Numbered from the stretch's first letter, positions 19,552-29,417 are shown. The stretch: 64,000 nt of DNA from Lyngbya sp. CCAP 1446/10 (GCF_026130175.1 NZ_JAIGNI010000007.1:62001-126000); one strand, 5' to 3'. A program made the numbers and translations. Notes: a model not told the origin generated them from the sequence alone.

Positions 19552-22368
19552 ATGTTTAAAAATCTCCTAGGCGATCCCAACGCGCGCAAACTTAGAAAAT
19601 TTCAGCCTTGGGTAGCTGATATCAATATCTTGGAAGAAGACTTCCACTCCCTCTCAGACGACGACCTGAGAGGCAAAACGGCGGAGTTTCAAGAACGTCT
19701 GGCAAAAGCTAAATCTCTCAACGAAGAGAAAGAAATCCTAGACGAAATCTTGCCAGAAGCTTTTGCAGTGGTGCGGGAAGCGGGACAGCGAGTTTTGGGA
19801 ATGCGCCACTTTGATGTCCAACTCCTCGGCGGCATCATCCTGCATAAAGGCCAAATTGCCGAAATGAAAACCGGTGAAGGCAAAACTTTGGTGGCGACGC
19901 TGCCGGCTTACCTCAACGCCCTCAACGGTAAAGGCGTGCACATCATCACCGTCAACGATTATCTCGCAAGACGGGACGCGGAATGGATGGGGCAGGTGCA
20001 CCGCTTCCTGGGATTGACTGTGGGACTGATTCAGCAGGGCATGGATCAGGTGGAACGCAAGAAAAATTATAGCTGCGACATTACCTACGCGACGAACAGC
20101 GAAGTGGGCTTTGATTATTTGCGGGACAACATGGCTACTGTGATGGAAGATGTAGTCCAGCGTCCTTTTAATTTCTGCGTGATTGACGAGGTTGACTCGG
20201 TGCTGATCGATGAAGCTCGGACACCTCTGATTATTTCGGGCCAGGTGGAACGCCCCAGCGAGAAATACCTCCGGGCGGCTGAGGTGGCTGCTGCTCTGAG
20301 AAAGGAAAATGAGGAACATTACGAGGTTGACGAAAAGGCGCGGAATGTGCTGTTGACCGATGAAGGGTTTGGTGAAGCTGAGAATTTGTTGGGCGTTACC
20401 GATTTGTACGACCCGGCTGACCCTTGGGCGCATTATATTTTTAATGCGATTAAGGCGAAGGAATTGTTTATTAAGGATATTAACTACATCGTCAATGCCG
20501 ATCGCGAAGTGGTGATTGTCGATGAATTCACAGGCCGGGTGATGCCGGGAAGGCGCTGGAGTGACGGTTTGCACCAGGCTATAGAAGCGAAGGAACGGGC
20601 GGAAATTCAGCCGGAAACTCAGACGCTAGCGACTATTACTTATCAGAATTTCTTTTTGCTGTATCCGAAGTTGTCGGGGATGACTGGGACGGCGAAGACT
20701 GAGGAGACAGAATTTGAGAAAATTTATAGTCTGGAAGTCACATTGATTCCCACTAACCGGATTCCGAGCCGTGGCGACCTTTCAGATATGGTTTACAAGG
20801 CGGAGGCCGGTAAGTGGAATGCGATCGCCCAAGAATGCGCAGAAATGCACGAGATCGGTCGGCCGGTGCTGGTGGGCACGACAAGCGTTGAAAAGTCGGA
20901 GTTGCTGTCGCGGCTGCTCCAGGAACGCAAAATTCCTCACAATTTGCTGAATGCTAAACCGGAAAATGTCGAGCGGGAGTCGGAAATTATCGCTCAAGCT
21001 GGACGCAAAGGTGCTGTGACGATCGCCACGAACATGGCAGGACGCGGTACAGACATCATTCTGGGCGGTAATTCTGAGTACATGGGCCGCCTCAAGTTGC
21101 GCGAGTATTTGATGCCCAGAATCGTCCAGCCCGAAGATGGAGAAGGCTTTTCGCTGGTGCAAGTGCCCGGTATTGGCGGCCGCCCCGCAGCTCAAGGTTT
21201 TGGTCAAACTGCGAAAAAAGGCAAGTCTTGGAAAGCTTCGGCGCAGATTTTCCCGACGCAGCTATCGAAAAATGCTGAGCAACTGCTGAAAGCTTCGGTG
21301 GAATTGGCGGTGAAAGAGTACGGGGAGCGATCGCTCTCGGAATTACAAGCCGATGATATCGTGGCTGTAGCCTCGGAAAAAGCACCAACAAAAGACATCG
21401 TAATTCAAAAATTGCGGGAAGCTTACAATGTAACTCGCAGCGAGTACGATGCCTTTACCAGCACCGAACACGATGAAGTGGTGCAGTTGGGTGGCCTGCA
21501 CGTTATCGGTACCGAACGCCACGAATCGCGCCGGATTGACAATCAGTTGCGGGGCAGGGCGGGACGGCAAGGAGACCCCGGTTCTACGCGGTTTTTCTTG
21601 AGTTTGGAAGACAATTTGCTCAGAATTTTTGGCGGCGAACGGGTGGCTGGTTTGATGAAGGCTTTCGGTGTTGAGGAAGATATGCCGATCGAATCTCGAA
21701 TGCTAACCGGTTCCCTCGAAGGTGCTCAGAAAAAAGTCGAAACCTACTATTACGACATCCGTAAGCAGGTATTTGAATACGACGAAGTGATGAACAATCA
21801 GCGTCGAGCCATCTATGCAGAACGTCGCCGAGTATTGGAAGGTTTGGACTCGAAGGAACAGGTAATTAAATATGCAGAACAAACGATGGACGACATCGTG
21901 GGAGCATACATCAATCCCGATTTGCCTTCGGAAGAATGGGAACTCGACAAACTTGTCAGCAAGGTGAAGGAATTTGTTTATCTGTTGGCTGACATGACTC
22001 CGGATCAATTAGAAGATTTGTCAGTTGAAGAAACTAAAACTTTCCTCCACGAACAAGTCCGCAATGCTTACGACATGAAGGAAGCGGAAGTTAATGCCAT
22101 CCGATCCGAATTGATGCGCGATGCTGAGCGGTTCTTTATTTTGCAGCAAATTGATACTTTGTGGCGGGAACACTTGCAGCAAATGGATGCTTTGCGCGAG
22201 TCTGTGGGCCTGCGTGGTTACGGCCAGAAAGACCCGTTAATCGAGTACAAAACTGAAGGTTACGAGTTGTTTTTGGACATGATGACGGATATTCGCCGGA
22301 ATGTGGTTTATTCGCTGTTCCAGTTCCAGCCGCAGCCGGCAATGCAGGTTTCGCCGGAGATGGTTTGA
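19552..22368 (+). CDS. secA: Preprotein translocase ATPase SecA
   Basis: SecA drives proteins through SecYEG at the plasma and thylakoid membranes. The 938 residues fit the cyanobacterial length. Walker A is [17 protein letters not shown] near residue 105, and the DEAD motif is [16 protein letters not shown]. The second nucleotide fold has [15 protein letters not shown] and [18 protein letters not shown]. The helical scaffold ends [20 protein letters not shown]. The C-terminus stops at MQVSPEMV without the Zn-binding SEC-C tail seen in many other bacteria. Confidence 0.98.
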   Translation: MFKNLLGDPNARKLRKFQPWVADINILEEDFHSLSDDDLRGKTAEFQERLAKAKSLNEEKEILDEILPEAFAVVREAGQRVLGMRHFDVQLLGGIILHKGQIAEMKTGEGKTLVATLPAYLNALNGKGVHIITVNDYLARRDAEWMGQVHRFLGLTVGLIQQGMDQVERKKNYSCDITYATNSEVGFDYLRDNMATVMEDVVQRPFNFCVIDEVDSVLIDEARTPLIISGQVERPSEKYLRAAEVAAALRKENEEHYEVDEKARNVLLTDEGFGEAENLLGVTDLYDPADPWAHYIFNAIKAKELFIKDINYIVNADREVVIVDEFTGRVMPGRRWSDGLHQAIEAKERAEIQPETQTLATITYQNFFLLYPKLSGMTGTAKTEETEFEKIYSLEVTLIPTNRIPSRGDLSDMVYKAEAGKWNAIAQECAEMHEIGRPVLVGTTSVEKSELLSRLLQERKIPHNLLNAKPENVERESEIIAQAGRKGAVTIATNMAGRGTDIILGGNSEYMGRLKLREYLMPRIVQPEDGEGFSLVQVPGIGGRPAAQGFGQTAKKGKSWKASAQIFPTQLSKNAEQLLKASVELAVKEYGERSLSELQADDIVAVASEKAPTKDIVIQKLREAYNVTRSEYDAFTSTEHDEVVQLGGLHVIGTERHESRRIDNQLRGRAGRQGDPGSTRFFLSLEDNLLRIFGGERVAGLMKAFGVEEDMPIESRMLTGSLEGAQKKVETYYYDIRKQVFEYDEVMNNQRRAIYAERRRVLEGLDSKEQVIKYAEQTMDDIVGAYINPDLPSEEWELDKLVSKVKEFVYLLADMTPDQLEDLSVEETKTFLHEQVRNAYDMKEAEVNAIRSELMRDAERFFILQQIDTLWREHLQQMDALRESVGLRGYGQKDPLIEYKTEGYELFLDMMTDIRRNVVYSLFQFQPQPAMQVSPEMV

Positions 22369-22530
22369 AAATAGTTAATAGTTGACTGTTAAAAAATGGG
22401 TAAGGTGGGCAATGCCCACCCAGCCCTGTCCATGCCTAAGTCAAGCGAGTTGTTAGCGGAGACAATAACAGCAGCAGGCGATCGGCTGAAAGTGAAACTA
22501 ATCTCTCAAATCGGTTAACTATCTGGCGTG

Positions 22531-22701
22531 TCATTTGCTGCTCATCATTAGCCTAGCTTCTGGGAGTTGTCACAACTGAATTTCACCATTTGTAGGATCC
22601 ATCGCTAACAGTTTTCAATCTCAACGAAAGACGACTGACAAACTACTACCAAAGTTTTCAGCAAAAACAGAACTAGCTAAATCAGCACCAGCAAAGTTTA
22701 T
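22531..22701 (-). pseudogene. Relic WD40 segment, lost 3' part of the NB-ARC gene
   Basis: Reading on past the NB-ARC stop at 22702 in the same frame gives INFAGADLASSVFAENFGSS and then LSVVF. After further stops it reads KLLAM, TNGEIQL and QLPEARLMMSSK. This matches the linker and first WD40 blade (FSPDGKLLATGD..GEI.LW) that normally follow such NB-ARC domains. At least four in-frame stops interrupt about 55 codons without a frameshift, and the expected Trp of the blade is TGA. Homology fades before about 22530. Confidence 0.8.
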
Positions 22702-24420
22702 TTAATGTAAATTTGCATCGGGTAAATAAGCTTGCCAAACCGTTAAATTAGAAAAATCCCAGCCGCTTAAATCTGTCTGTATCTGCCGCAGGAGATTAAT
22801 AACATTCCCAGCGGCATATCCCGTTTCCCGTGCGGGCTTTCCTCGCAGATATGTAAGAATGAGATTGAGCTGATTTTCTAGCGATCGCTGGCTTTCAAAA
22901 CAGGAGAGTAGTCGCTTGGTAATGGGGTTGAGAATCAGGCGAGATTGAGTATCCCTCACATAGTCTTTTGCTCGGGCTTTGATGAGAGGATGGTTCTTGA
23001 AAAGGTCAATTTTAGCAGTAATTATTTCTTGGCATATCTGTTCGATTAACTGTTCTGTTATGTATTCCATGACGACGGGTTGTTGAGTAAAGCCACCTGT
23101 GGTTTTTTTAATGAGCGATCGCCTTCCCAGAGAAGCAAACGTCTCTAGGAGTTCCGTTGGCGAGAGTTCTATTACTAAATCTTTCTGCACTTCTAAAAAT
23201 GAGACGGGCTCTCGATTGATGGCTACGCAGTACATCAGCTCTTTTTCTAAAGCAGATAGGCGATTGAACTGTCGGTCTAAGAGATTGCGAATATCATCAA
23301 ATATCAAGGTAACTTGGTTTAATAATTCTAAGAAATTAGAAAGACTGCTATCAAATAGATCTCGAATAACAGGAGCTACCATTTTTAATGCCAAGGGATT
23401 CCCAGCATAGTGTTCAATTAGAGCTTTCCATTCGGATTCTGACCCTGAAAAAGCACCCTTGTCTTGAAAAATTTTCTTTCCTGCTTCTGTGGATAAACCA
23501 GGAAGTTGTAATGAGCGAACGGGTAGGGTTTCCCCTTCCTGTGTTGCTAGTTCTTTCGGCTTCTCCCGACTGGTTAACACAAGGGTACTTTTATGGGGGG
23601 TTTCTGCCAGACAACTAAGCAATTGACCGTAACCCTCATATCCTTCTCGATAGCCACCCGTGCGATCGCCCGATCGCAAAATTGACTCGGCATTATCGAT
23701 AACCAAAAGACAGCGCGAGGCTCGTAAATATCCAAGTAGCTGCGAGATTCTGCCCTCTACAGTATCCGAAAAAACGGTTTCGTTGTGTTTCGAGAGAAAT
23801 TCAATCAAATCTGCTAGAAGGTCGAGCATGGGTGGAGCGTTGCGGAGACTTCGCCAGATGACATAATCAAAATGCTCCTGAATACGTTTTGCTATCTTGA
23901 CGGAAATCGCCGTTTTGCCGATGCCGCCCATACCCAATACCATCACTAGACGGCAGCGATCGCGCACAATCCACTGTTCTAACAGAGCTAGTTCTTCTGC
24001 ACGTCCATAGAAATCAGAGACATCCATCGCCTCAGCCCAATCTTGACATTTATTGGCAGTCGATCCTTCAACTGTTACCCAGTGAGTAGTAGTGTCACTT
24101 CGATCGGCTTCAGTATTTCTACTGTCATCAATAGAGGTACTGTTTGATGGTGCTGTGACTACTTGCATTTGTGGTGCCTTTCGCCGCAAGACTGACTGAA
24201 CGTTACTTTTATTAACCTTTTCCCCAAATACTCGACTGAGGAGTTGCCACAATTGGAAGCCGACGAGTTTGATGTACTCAGCATCATAACCAGCCGTCTT
24301 AGCAATCTCTGGATAAGAGCGTCCTTCCCAAGCTTGCCGAAATACTAGCTCTTGAATATCGTTGAGCTGTTCTGCTTGAACAACGGATTCTAAAAAAAGG
24401 AGGGCTTCGTCAACTGTCAT
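22702..24420 (-). CDS. NB-ARC (STAND) ATPase, C-terminally truncated
   Basis: STAND ATPases are nucleotide-driven switches that oligomerise on sensing a signal. The 572 residues have a helical N-terminal domain (1-80, WEGRSYPEIAKTAGYDAEYI) of the type seen in large cyanobacterial NB-ARC/WD40 proteins. The NB-ARC domain follows, with P-loop VLGMGGIGKT at 161-170, Walker B RCLLVIDNAES and the motif HYAGNPLALK. The protein ends just as the pentapeptide-like linker begins (DLSGWDFSNLTVWQAYLPD). The sensor propeller that normally follows is missing, but its relic is readable downstream. The truncated protein may be inactive, or freed from its sensor. Confidence 0.82.
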   Translation of the reverse strand: MTVDEALLFLESVVQAEQLNDIQELVFRQAWEGRSYPEIAKTAGYDAEYIKLVGFQLWQLLSRVFGEKVNKSNVQSVLRRKAPQMQVVTAPSNSTSIDDSRNTEADRSDTTTHWVTVEGSTANKCQDWAEAMDVSDFYGRAEELALLEQWIVRDRCRLVMVLGMGGIGKTAISVKIAKRIQEHFDYVIWRSLRNAPPMLDLLADLIEFLSKHNETVFSDTVEGRISQLLGYLRASRCLLVIDNAESILRSGDRTGGYREGYEGYGQLLSCLAETPHKSTLVLTSREKPKELATQEGETLPVRSLQLPGLSTEAGKKIFQDKGAFSGSESEWKALIEHYAGNPLALKMVAPVIRDLFDSSLSNFLELLNQVTLIFDDIRNLLDRQFNRLSALEKELMYCVAINREPVSFLEVQKDLVIELSPTELLETFASLGRRSLIKKTTGGFTQQPVVMEYITEQLIEQICQEIITAKIDLFKNHPLIKARAKDYVRDTQSRLILNPITKRLLSCFESQRSLENQLNLILTYLRGKPARETGYAAGNVINLLRQIQTDLSGWDFSNLTVWQAYLPDANLH

Positions 24421-24673
24421 TTATCTCTAGAAAATTAGCAATTTCGACCGGATCACCTACATTGGGAATTTTTAGGTTCCCGCCTGGGGATGGTTGCAGT
24501 AGCCAAATCACTAGGCTAATGGGGTGCTCCCCTGATAATCATTATAACGCGCAGCCAAAATAAATCCTAACTATTTATAACTTTTTATCACATACACCAC
24601 GGCCATAACCGGCTTATTGTTTAATCAGGTGGATTTAGCCGGAACATCTCAACTCTAATAGAAATGCCTATTC

Positions 24674-24839
24674 TAGCAGTTGCCTCGATAGTTAGGACAA
24701 TTTTAAATGTAGGGCTGCGGGGGAGCGGGTGATAAATATCTGGGCTGGGTACATTCATATCCAGGCGTTCAGACCCCTACTAAATCACAACTACCTACTT
24801 TTGTCTGTGAACTTGTCCTAACTATCCTGGCGGTTGCTA
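24674..24839. mobile_element. MITE-like element with IS630/Tc1-type features
   Basis: The outer ends GCAGTTGCC and GGCGGTTGC and the inner perfect 14-bp inverted repeat GATAGTTAGGACAA / TTGTCCTAACTATC define a 162-bp element with no ORF. TA dinucleotides stand at both borders (24674-24675 and 24838-24839), as expected for IS630/Tc1-mariner target duplication. The transposase must be elsewhere. Assignment to this family rests on the TA borders and on a remembered resemblance of the ends. Confidence 0.75.
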
Positions 24840-24884
24840 TAAGAAGATAATTTGGGACGGGAGCCCAACTCAGGTGTAAATTCT

Positions 24885-25097
24885 ATGTTTTGCAGGGAAA
24901 TTTAGAAATTACCCTACCAATTGTTTATCAGGTCTAAGTTCAGGAATTTCTACCAAGATTAGTTTATTAGTGGCATTTACTTGTGGTGTTTCAACTAGGT
25001 GCGATCGCGTTCTGTAATACCTACCGATAAAGCTAGCATCTAGTTCCATATTTCAGCATAACTGCACAGGTGACTCGCGCGAGATGTGGAGAAATAT
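24885..25097 (+). promoter_or_regulatory. Upstream module of the first RTX gene, duplicated at 27147
   Basis: From ATGTTTTGCAGGG to the GCGAGATGTGG region, the sequence matches the 200 bp before the second RTX gene. The best-conserved block is GCTAGCATCTAGTTC followed by ATTTCAGCATAACTGCACAG and GTGACTCGCGCG. Conservation outside coding DNA suggests promoter or leader function, or simply recent duplication. The rest of the gap 24421-25240 outside this module and the MITE shows nothing recognisable. Confidence 0.65.
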
Positions 25098-25240
25098 CTT
25101 AGGGCTGTAGGTTGGCTAGTCTATTCATAGCTACCTGTAAATTAAAAGAGAAATTACTGCTACTTCCCGTAGTATCGATGCTGAGTCAGGGAAATTAAAG
25201 CATCATTCGGTTCAAACTTTATTTTTTGAGGTCAACTCCA

Positions 25241-27079
25241 ATGGCAAATACTGATACACAACGTGGTGTTCTGGATAAAGATGACATTATTTTTCAAGCT
25301 CCCATCAATGCCACTCCCCCCGTCTTCACGCGGGCTGATGAATATGACTTAAATACCTCTGCGATCGGGCAACTGGTCACGCTTAGTCTTACAGCGGACG
25401 ATCCCACCAAATATGACACGTTCCTGCAAGTTATCAATGCCGAGACGGGTCAGGTCATTGCTGATTCTGATGATAACGGTGCTAATCTTAACTCAGTGAT
25501 AGCATCCGGTCAGCCTAACCAGGTTGGTCTCGACGATCTGGCGATTCCTAATTTTTTCTCTATTCTCGGCGGCATTAAGTACAAAGTCCGCGTCACCAGC
25601 TACGATTCACTCGACCTCTCGTCTACTCATGGCTACTCATTACAGGCCATTATTCCTACGGGCGATATCAGTTTAGTTCCGAGAGGTAGCAGCTTCAGCG
25701 GCAGCCCTCTAACCGACACCCCGGCCGTTAGATTAAATGGTAAATTGGAGGGCAGCAAAGACTTTACTTTTCCAGCTTTCGGTGGTGGCAACACACTTGC
25801 TGATGAATTTCAAGTAACTACATCCTTGGATGGCCAACCTCTCAATATTTCCCTCAGCAGCACGACAACTGGCTTTGACCCTTATGTGGAACTCGTCAAC
25901 CTTACTACTGGCGTGACTGTCGGAGATAATAATAACGGAGGCGGGCTTAACGCGCAGCTTACTGGAGTCCCGCGCCAAGCAAATACTAACTACAGAATCC
26001 GTGTCACCAGTAACACTCCATTTCCCAGTGCCACAGTTCCTGATTACAACTTACAGGTCACTGTTCCTCAAGGTAGTGTCACGTTGACTCCCCGGATTGG
26101 CGACACCCCCATTATCACACCTCCAACAACTGGTGGTGGTACGCCAACTGGTGGTACGCCAACTGGTGGTACGCCAACTGGTGGTACGCCAACTGGTGGT
26201 ACGCCAACTGGTGGTACGCCAACTGGTGGTACGCCAACTGGTGGTACGCCAACTGGTGGTACGCCAACTGGTGGTACGCCAACTGGTGGCACGCCAACTG
26301 GTGGCACGCCCACTGGTGGCACGCCCACTGGTGGTACGCCTGTAGCGATCGCAGCACCTGCAATCAATGCCCCCGCCCCTGGCAATCCTACTGGACAACC
26401 AGCAAACACTGTTAGCGGTGAGTTTTACAACCTCTCAGACAGTAATGACAATATTGTGCTGTCATCACTTCCTCCGGCTGCTGCTGGCAAACAAATATTG
26501 GCGCTATCTGGCAACGACAATATTACCGGAACCAGCGGCATTGATAACATTAACGGAATGCAAGGAGCCGATACAATCGACGGAGGGTCCGGCAACGACA
26601 TTTTGTCCGGCGGTAAAGGGTCGGATTCCCTTGATGGCGGTGTTGGCGACGACCAGATATTCGGCAGCAATGACAACGATACTCTCACTGGAGGAGAGGG
26701 CAATGACACTATTCGGGGCGGTAAAGAAAATGATGTCCTGATTGGTGGTAATGGCGACGACTTACTGAGTGGCGATCGCGGTCAAGACATCCTCACAGGT
26801 GGTGGCGGAAGCGATACATTTATTCTAGGTGGGGGGCAGGCGGCAGCAGCTCGGTTAGGAGATGCAGATGTGATTGTAGACTTTACTAATGGCGACAGAA
26901 TTGGTCTAACTGACGGGAATACATTTGCCAGCCTCACCTTTGAAGCTGTAAGTTTGAATCTGAATGGAGGATCTCCTGTCAGTTCTACGGCAATCAAACT
27001 CGGCACTAACTATTTGGGTGTCGTTCAAGGGGTTGCTCAAAGCGAGCTTACCGCGAATGTTTTTGTTCTAAATGTATAG
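25241..27079 (+). CDS. RTX-type calcium-binding exoprotein with two PPC-like domains
   Basis: This 612-residue protein is probably secreted by a type I system: it has no N-terminal signal and carries C-terminal RTX nonapeptides. Residues 1-280 hold two related beta-sandwich domains of pre-peptidase C-terminal (PPC) type (for example DTFLQVINAETGQVIADSDD and FDPYVELVNLTTGVTVGDNN). Next comes a linker of 13 perfect TPTGG pentapeptides. RTX repeats of the GGxGxDxLx pattern follow from about 425 (GGSGNDILSGGKGSD, GGNGDDLLSGDRGQDILTGG). The ATG at 25241 has TTTGAGG nine bases upstream; an in-frame TTG at 25226 overlaps that site. No T1SS genes are adjacent. Confidence 0.85.
   Translation: MANTDTQRGVLDKDDIIFQAPINATPPVFTRADEYDLNTSAIGQLVTLSLTADDPTKYDTFLQVINAETGQVIADSDDNGANLNSVIASGQPNQVGLDDLAIPNFFSILGGIKYKVRVTSYDSLDLSSTHGYSLQAIIPTGDISLVPRGSSFSGSPLTDTPAVRLNGKLEGSKDFTFPAFGGGNTLADEFQVTTSLDGQPLNISLSSTTTGFDPYVELVNLTTGVTVGDNNNGGGLNAQLTGVPRQANTNYRIRVTSNTPFPSATVPDYNLQVTVPQGSVTLTPRIGDTPIITPPTTGGGTPTGGTPTGGTPTGGTPTGGTPTGGTPTGGTPTGGTPTGGTPTGGTPTGGTPTGGTPTGGTPTGGTPVAIAAPAINAPAPGNPTGQPANTVSGEFYNLSDSNDNIVLSSLPPAAAGKQILALSGNDNITGTSGIDNINGMQGADTIDGGSGNDILSGGKGSDSLDGGVGDDQIFGSNDNDTLTGGEGNDTIRGGKENDVLIGGNGDDLLSGDRGQDILTGGGGSDTFILGGGQAAAARLGDADVIVDFTNGDRIGLTDGNTFASLTFEAVSLNLNGGSPVSSTAIKLGTNYLGVVQGVAQSELTANVFVLNV
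26141..26335 (+). repeat. 13 tandem copies of a 15-bp unit (ACGCCAACTGGTGGT)
   Basis: Thirteen contiguous 15-bp units encode TPTGG pentapeptides between the PPC-like and RTX parts. The first units are identical, and the last four carry scattered third-position changes. The array also keeps other frames on both strands open, which creates artificial ORFs. Length variation by slippage is expected. Confidence 0.95.
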
Positions 27080-27146
27080 TTTGTGTAACGCGGGCTTTGT
27101 GAGTCCTACTTGAGTGGAATTAAGTGCGATCGCCTTTGAGTTTGAC

Positions 27147-27353
27147 TTATGCAGGGCAATTCATAAAGTATCCCTACCAATGGTTGCTCCTGCCTAAGTT
27201 CATAAATTTTTACGGAGATTAGTTAATTAGTCCCATTTAGTTGTGTTTCAAAACGTGCGATCGCCTTCTCTAAAACCTACCAATAAAGCTAGCATCTAGT
27301 TCTAGATTTCAGCATAACTGCACAGGTGACTCGCGCGGGAAGTGTATCAATAT
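27147..27353 (+). promoter_or_regulatory. Upstream module of the second RTX gene
   Basis: This is the paralogous copy of 24885-25097, again with GCTAGCATCTAGTTC and the ATTTCAGCATAACTGCACAG block. The in-frame GTG at 27342 falls inside this module. Its counterpart upstream of the first RTX gene is non-coding, which argues that translation of the second gene begins further downstream. Confidence 0.6.
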
Positions 27354-27479
27354 ATTTGCTATAAAGATATGCTACCTCAGCCTTGGGTTAACTTTTTGAT
27401 GATAAATCCATTGGGTGCAGCGTCAAGGCAAAGAAGCAACAGTTCCGAGAAACAGCAAATTTTAAGTAGGATTAAAGCA

Positions 27480-28382
27480 ATGAGCTGCGACAGTTTTGAA
27501 GCCAATATCATGGGTACTGATTCTCCTGTTATCATACGTAAGTCAGCAGCATTAGGCGATACAACACGTCCATTTAGTACACCGACGCCACCTCCACCGG
27601 AGCCGAGACTGACACCTGTAACGATCGCGACACCTGCAATCAATGACGCAGCCCCTGGCAATCCTACCGGACTACAAGCAAACACTTTTAATCTTTCCAA
27701 TGAAGTCTTTTACAACCTCTCAGACGGTAATGATAATGTTTTGGTGTCATCAGTTCCCATATTTCCCACATTTCCCCGCGTTCGCCCACCAATCTTGGCC
27801 CTATCTGGCAACGACAATATTATTGGGACAGACGGCTCTGATATCGTTTACGGAATGCTAGGAGCCGATACAATTGACGGAGAGGCAGGCAGGGACAGTT
27901 TGGTCGGGGGTAAACAGTCCGATCAACTTGACGGCGGTGATGGAGACGATACCTTGTCAGGCAACAATGACAACGATACGCTCATTGGAGGAGATGGCAA
28001 TGACATTCTTAGGGGTGGTAAAGAAAATGATGTCCTGATTGGCGGTAACGGCGACGACATATTGAGTGGCGATCGCGGTCAAGACATCCTCACAGGTGGC
28101 GGTGGAAACGATATATTTGTGATCGCCCGAGATTTACCCCGCTTGGCAGAAGATGCAGATGTGATTACAGACTTTACCGTTGGGGACAAAGTTAATCTAA
28201 CGAGTTTTATTGCTGATATCCATACTTTCTACTTTGAAGATCTAACTTTGAATCTGAATGGAGAAGGTGCGGTCCCTGCTACGGCAATTAAACTCGGCAC
28301 CGGTTATGTGGTTATCTTTCAAGGGGCTAGTCTAAGCGATGTGACGCCATTGCTTAATCTTGCGGTTTTTGATACAATATAG
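27480..28382 (+). CDS. RTX-type calcium-binding protein, paralogue of the upstream gene
   Basis: I prefer the ATG at 27480 (300 residues, MSCDSFEANIMGTDSP), which has AGGA nine bases upstream. In-frame starts at 27342 and 27369 are possible but lie in or near the duplicated leader. The protein lacks the PPC-like domains and the TPTGG linker; a short Pro-rich segment (PTPPPPPEPRLTPV) stands in their place. From ATPAINDAAPGNPTG onward it parallels the first RTX protein, including ALSGNDNI, GGDGDDTLSGNNDNDTLIGG, GGKENDVLIGGNGDDILSGD and the C-terminal TAIKLGT motif. Both appear to be calcium-stabilised, type I-secreted surface or extracellular proteins. Confidence 0.82.
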   Translation: MSCDSFEANIMGTDSPVIIRKSAALGDTTRPFSTPTPPPPEPRLTPVTIATPAINDAAPGNPTGLQANTFNLSNEVFYNLSDGNDNVLVSSVPIFPTFPRVRPPILALSGNDNIIGTDGSDIVYGMLGADTIDGEAGRDSLVGGKQSDQLDGGDGDDTLSGNNDNDTLIGGDGNDILRGGKENDVLIGGNGDDILSGDRGQDILTGGGGNDIFVIARDLPRLAEDADVITDFTVGDKVNLTSFIADIHTFYFEDLTLNLNGEGAVPATAIKLGTGYVVIFQGASLSDVTPLLNLAVFDTI

Positions 28383-28490
28383 TTTTTGCAGCATAAGCTT
28401 TGTGGCGTGTACTTGAGTGGAATTAAGTGCGATCGCCTTTGAGTTTGATTTGAGGCGCTCATACTTTGCTTTAATAGTCCTAGACGCACG

Positions 28491-28514
28491 GCTGGTCACA
28501 AACCGGCTTTTTTT
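28491..28514 (+). terminator. Rho-independent terminator of the second RTX gene
   Basis: A short stem GCTGGT / ACCGGC (one G-U pair) with loop CACAA is followed by seven T. It lies 109 bp past the second RTX stop. The stem is short, so efficiency is uncertain. Confidence 0.6.
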
Positions 28515-28567
28515 ACGAGAAGACCCGTTACAGTCCGCATCAACGGCCAAAAATCCGGTTGCTAAAG

Positions 28568-28861
28568 TTAAACCCAATCTTCTTGATCGTTCTTTAGTCG
28601 GCGATAAACTTCGCCTGTAGCGTGAATTTTACGGGTTTGTTCGTAAAGAGTTTCTTCAGTATGATTCCATTGTTGCAGGGCTTTTTTTAAGTCTGCTTGG
28701 ATATCTCTAGCGCCGGGAAATCCTCGGTAGCGAATGATTAATCTTGCTAATTCTGATAAATTGCGATCGGTTGCTTCTTTGTCTAATAAACTATCGACGG
28801 TAGCTCGATCACGTTTATATTGCGGATGCTGCTGGTCTTGGTTTTTTGGCTCTAAATCCAT
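28568..28861 (-). CDS. Small conserved cyanobacterial protein (DUF3288-like)
   Basis: This 97-residue protein has the pattern I associate with DUF3288: DQQHPQYKRDRATVDSLL, then LARLIIRYRGFPGARDIQ, then YEQTRKIHATGEVYRR. Its function is unknown. It is predicted soluble and mostly helical, with no signal peptide. It is convergent with the RTX genes, whose terminator lies in between. Confidence 0.8.
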   Translation of the reverse strand: MDLEPKNQDQQHPQYKRDRATVDSLLDKEATDRNLSELARLIIRYRGFPGARDIQADLKKALQQWNHTEETLYEQTRKIHATGEVYRRLKNDQEDWV

Positions 28862-28934
28862 GTTTCTCTGCTGGTAAATGCGCTTAAATTTTGTTTGAAT
28901 AAGTTACCGATAAATATTACATAAAATATTACAT

Positions 28935-29146
28935 AGGGCTTGCTGAAAAAGTCCACAAATCGAATCTAGGTGCCAAACAGCTTGAAAAATGGGAGATTCG
29001 GAGATGGGTTCCCAAATTTACTCCACAATTTTCCACCGAAATCCAAGGATTTTGAGCCAAAAAACGTCATAACCTTGCACTTTTTTGTGTTTAAAAATTT
29101 TGAAACCCTTGACAGTCATAGCTTCTAGTTCTATTCAGCAAGCCCT
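28935..29146. mobile_element. 212-bp MITE-like element with ACAT target duplication
   Basis: Perfect 13-bp terminal inverted repeats AGGGCTTGCTGAA / TTCAGCAAGCCCT bound an interior without a supportable gene. ACAT precedes the left end (28931-28934) and follows the right end (29147-29150), as a 4-bp target duplication would. These ends are of the type seen on cyanobacterial insertion sequences, so this is probably a non-autonomous or internally deleted derivative. The family is not assigned. Confidence 0.85.
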
Positions 29147-29339
29147 ACATAGGGAGGGCGGTTTTTGCACTCATAAACTCGTTTTTATCATAGATTCTAC
29201 GCTAAACCAGCCCCTACAAGAACCTACAAGGGGAAAAATCTTTAGTCTGTTGTCAAAACATTCAGTTTGAATAAGTACAATCGATGGCGACACACCCTAC
29301 GAATATTGTTGCATTGATTGTTCACGCTTTTTAAATTCG

Positions 29340-29368
29340 ACAACAGTCTCTTTCAACCGCCGACTGTT
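29340..29368. other. Hairpin downstream of the GT4 gene
   Basis: CAACAGTC and GACTGTTG form an 8-bp stem around a 13-base loop. It lies 50 bp beyond the stop of the last gene of the glycan cluster. No T-run follows on the minus strand, so a termination role is only possible. The flanking DNA 29150-29417 is otherwise featureless. Confidence 0.45.
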
Positions 29369-29417
29369 GCGACTTTTTCGGGGCGAACTCGCGTGCCCAC
29401 CCCACAATAGTTTCCTG

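Noticed and set aside
24674-24839. Inverted repeats considered as a large terminator or riboswitch.
   Set aside because: The arms are 110 bp apart and bordered by TA, which fits a transposable element better.
26051-26409. Several long reading frames on both strands over the TPTGG array.
   Set aside because: They are by-products of a 15-bp repeat, which keeps every frame open. Only the RTX frame has a start, a ribosome-binding site and domains on both sides.
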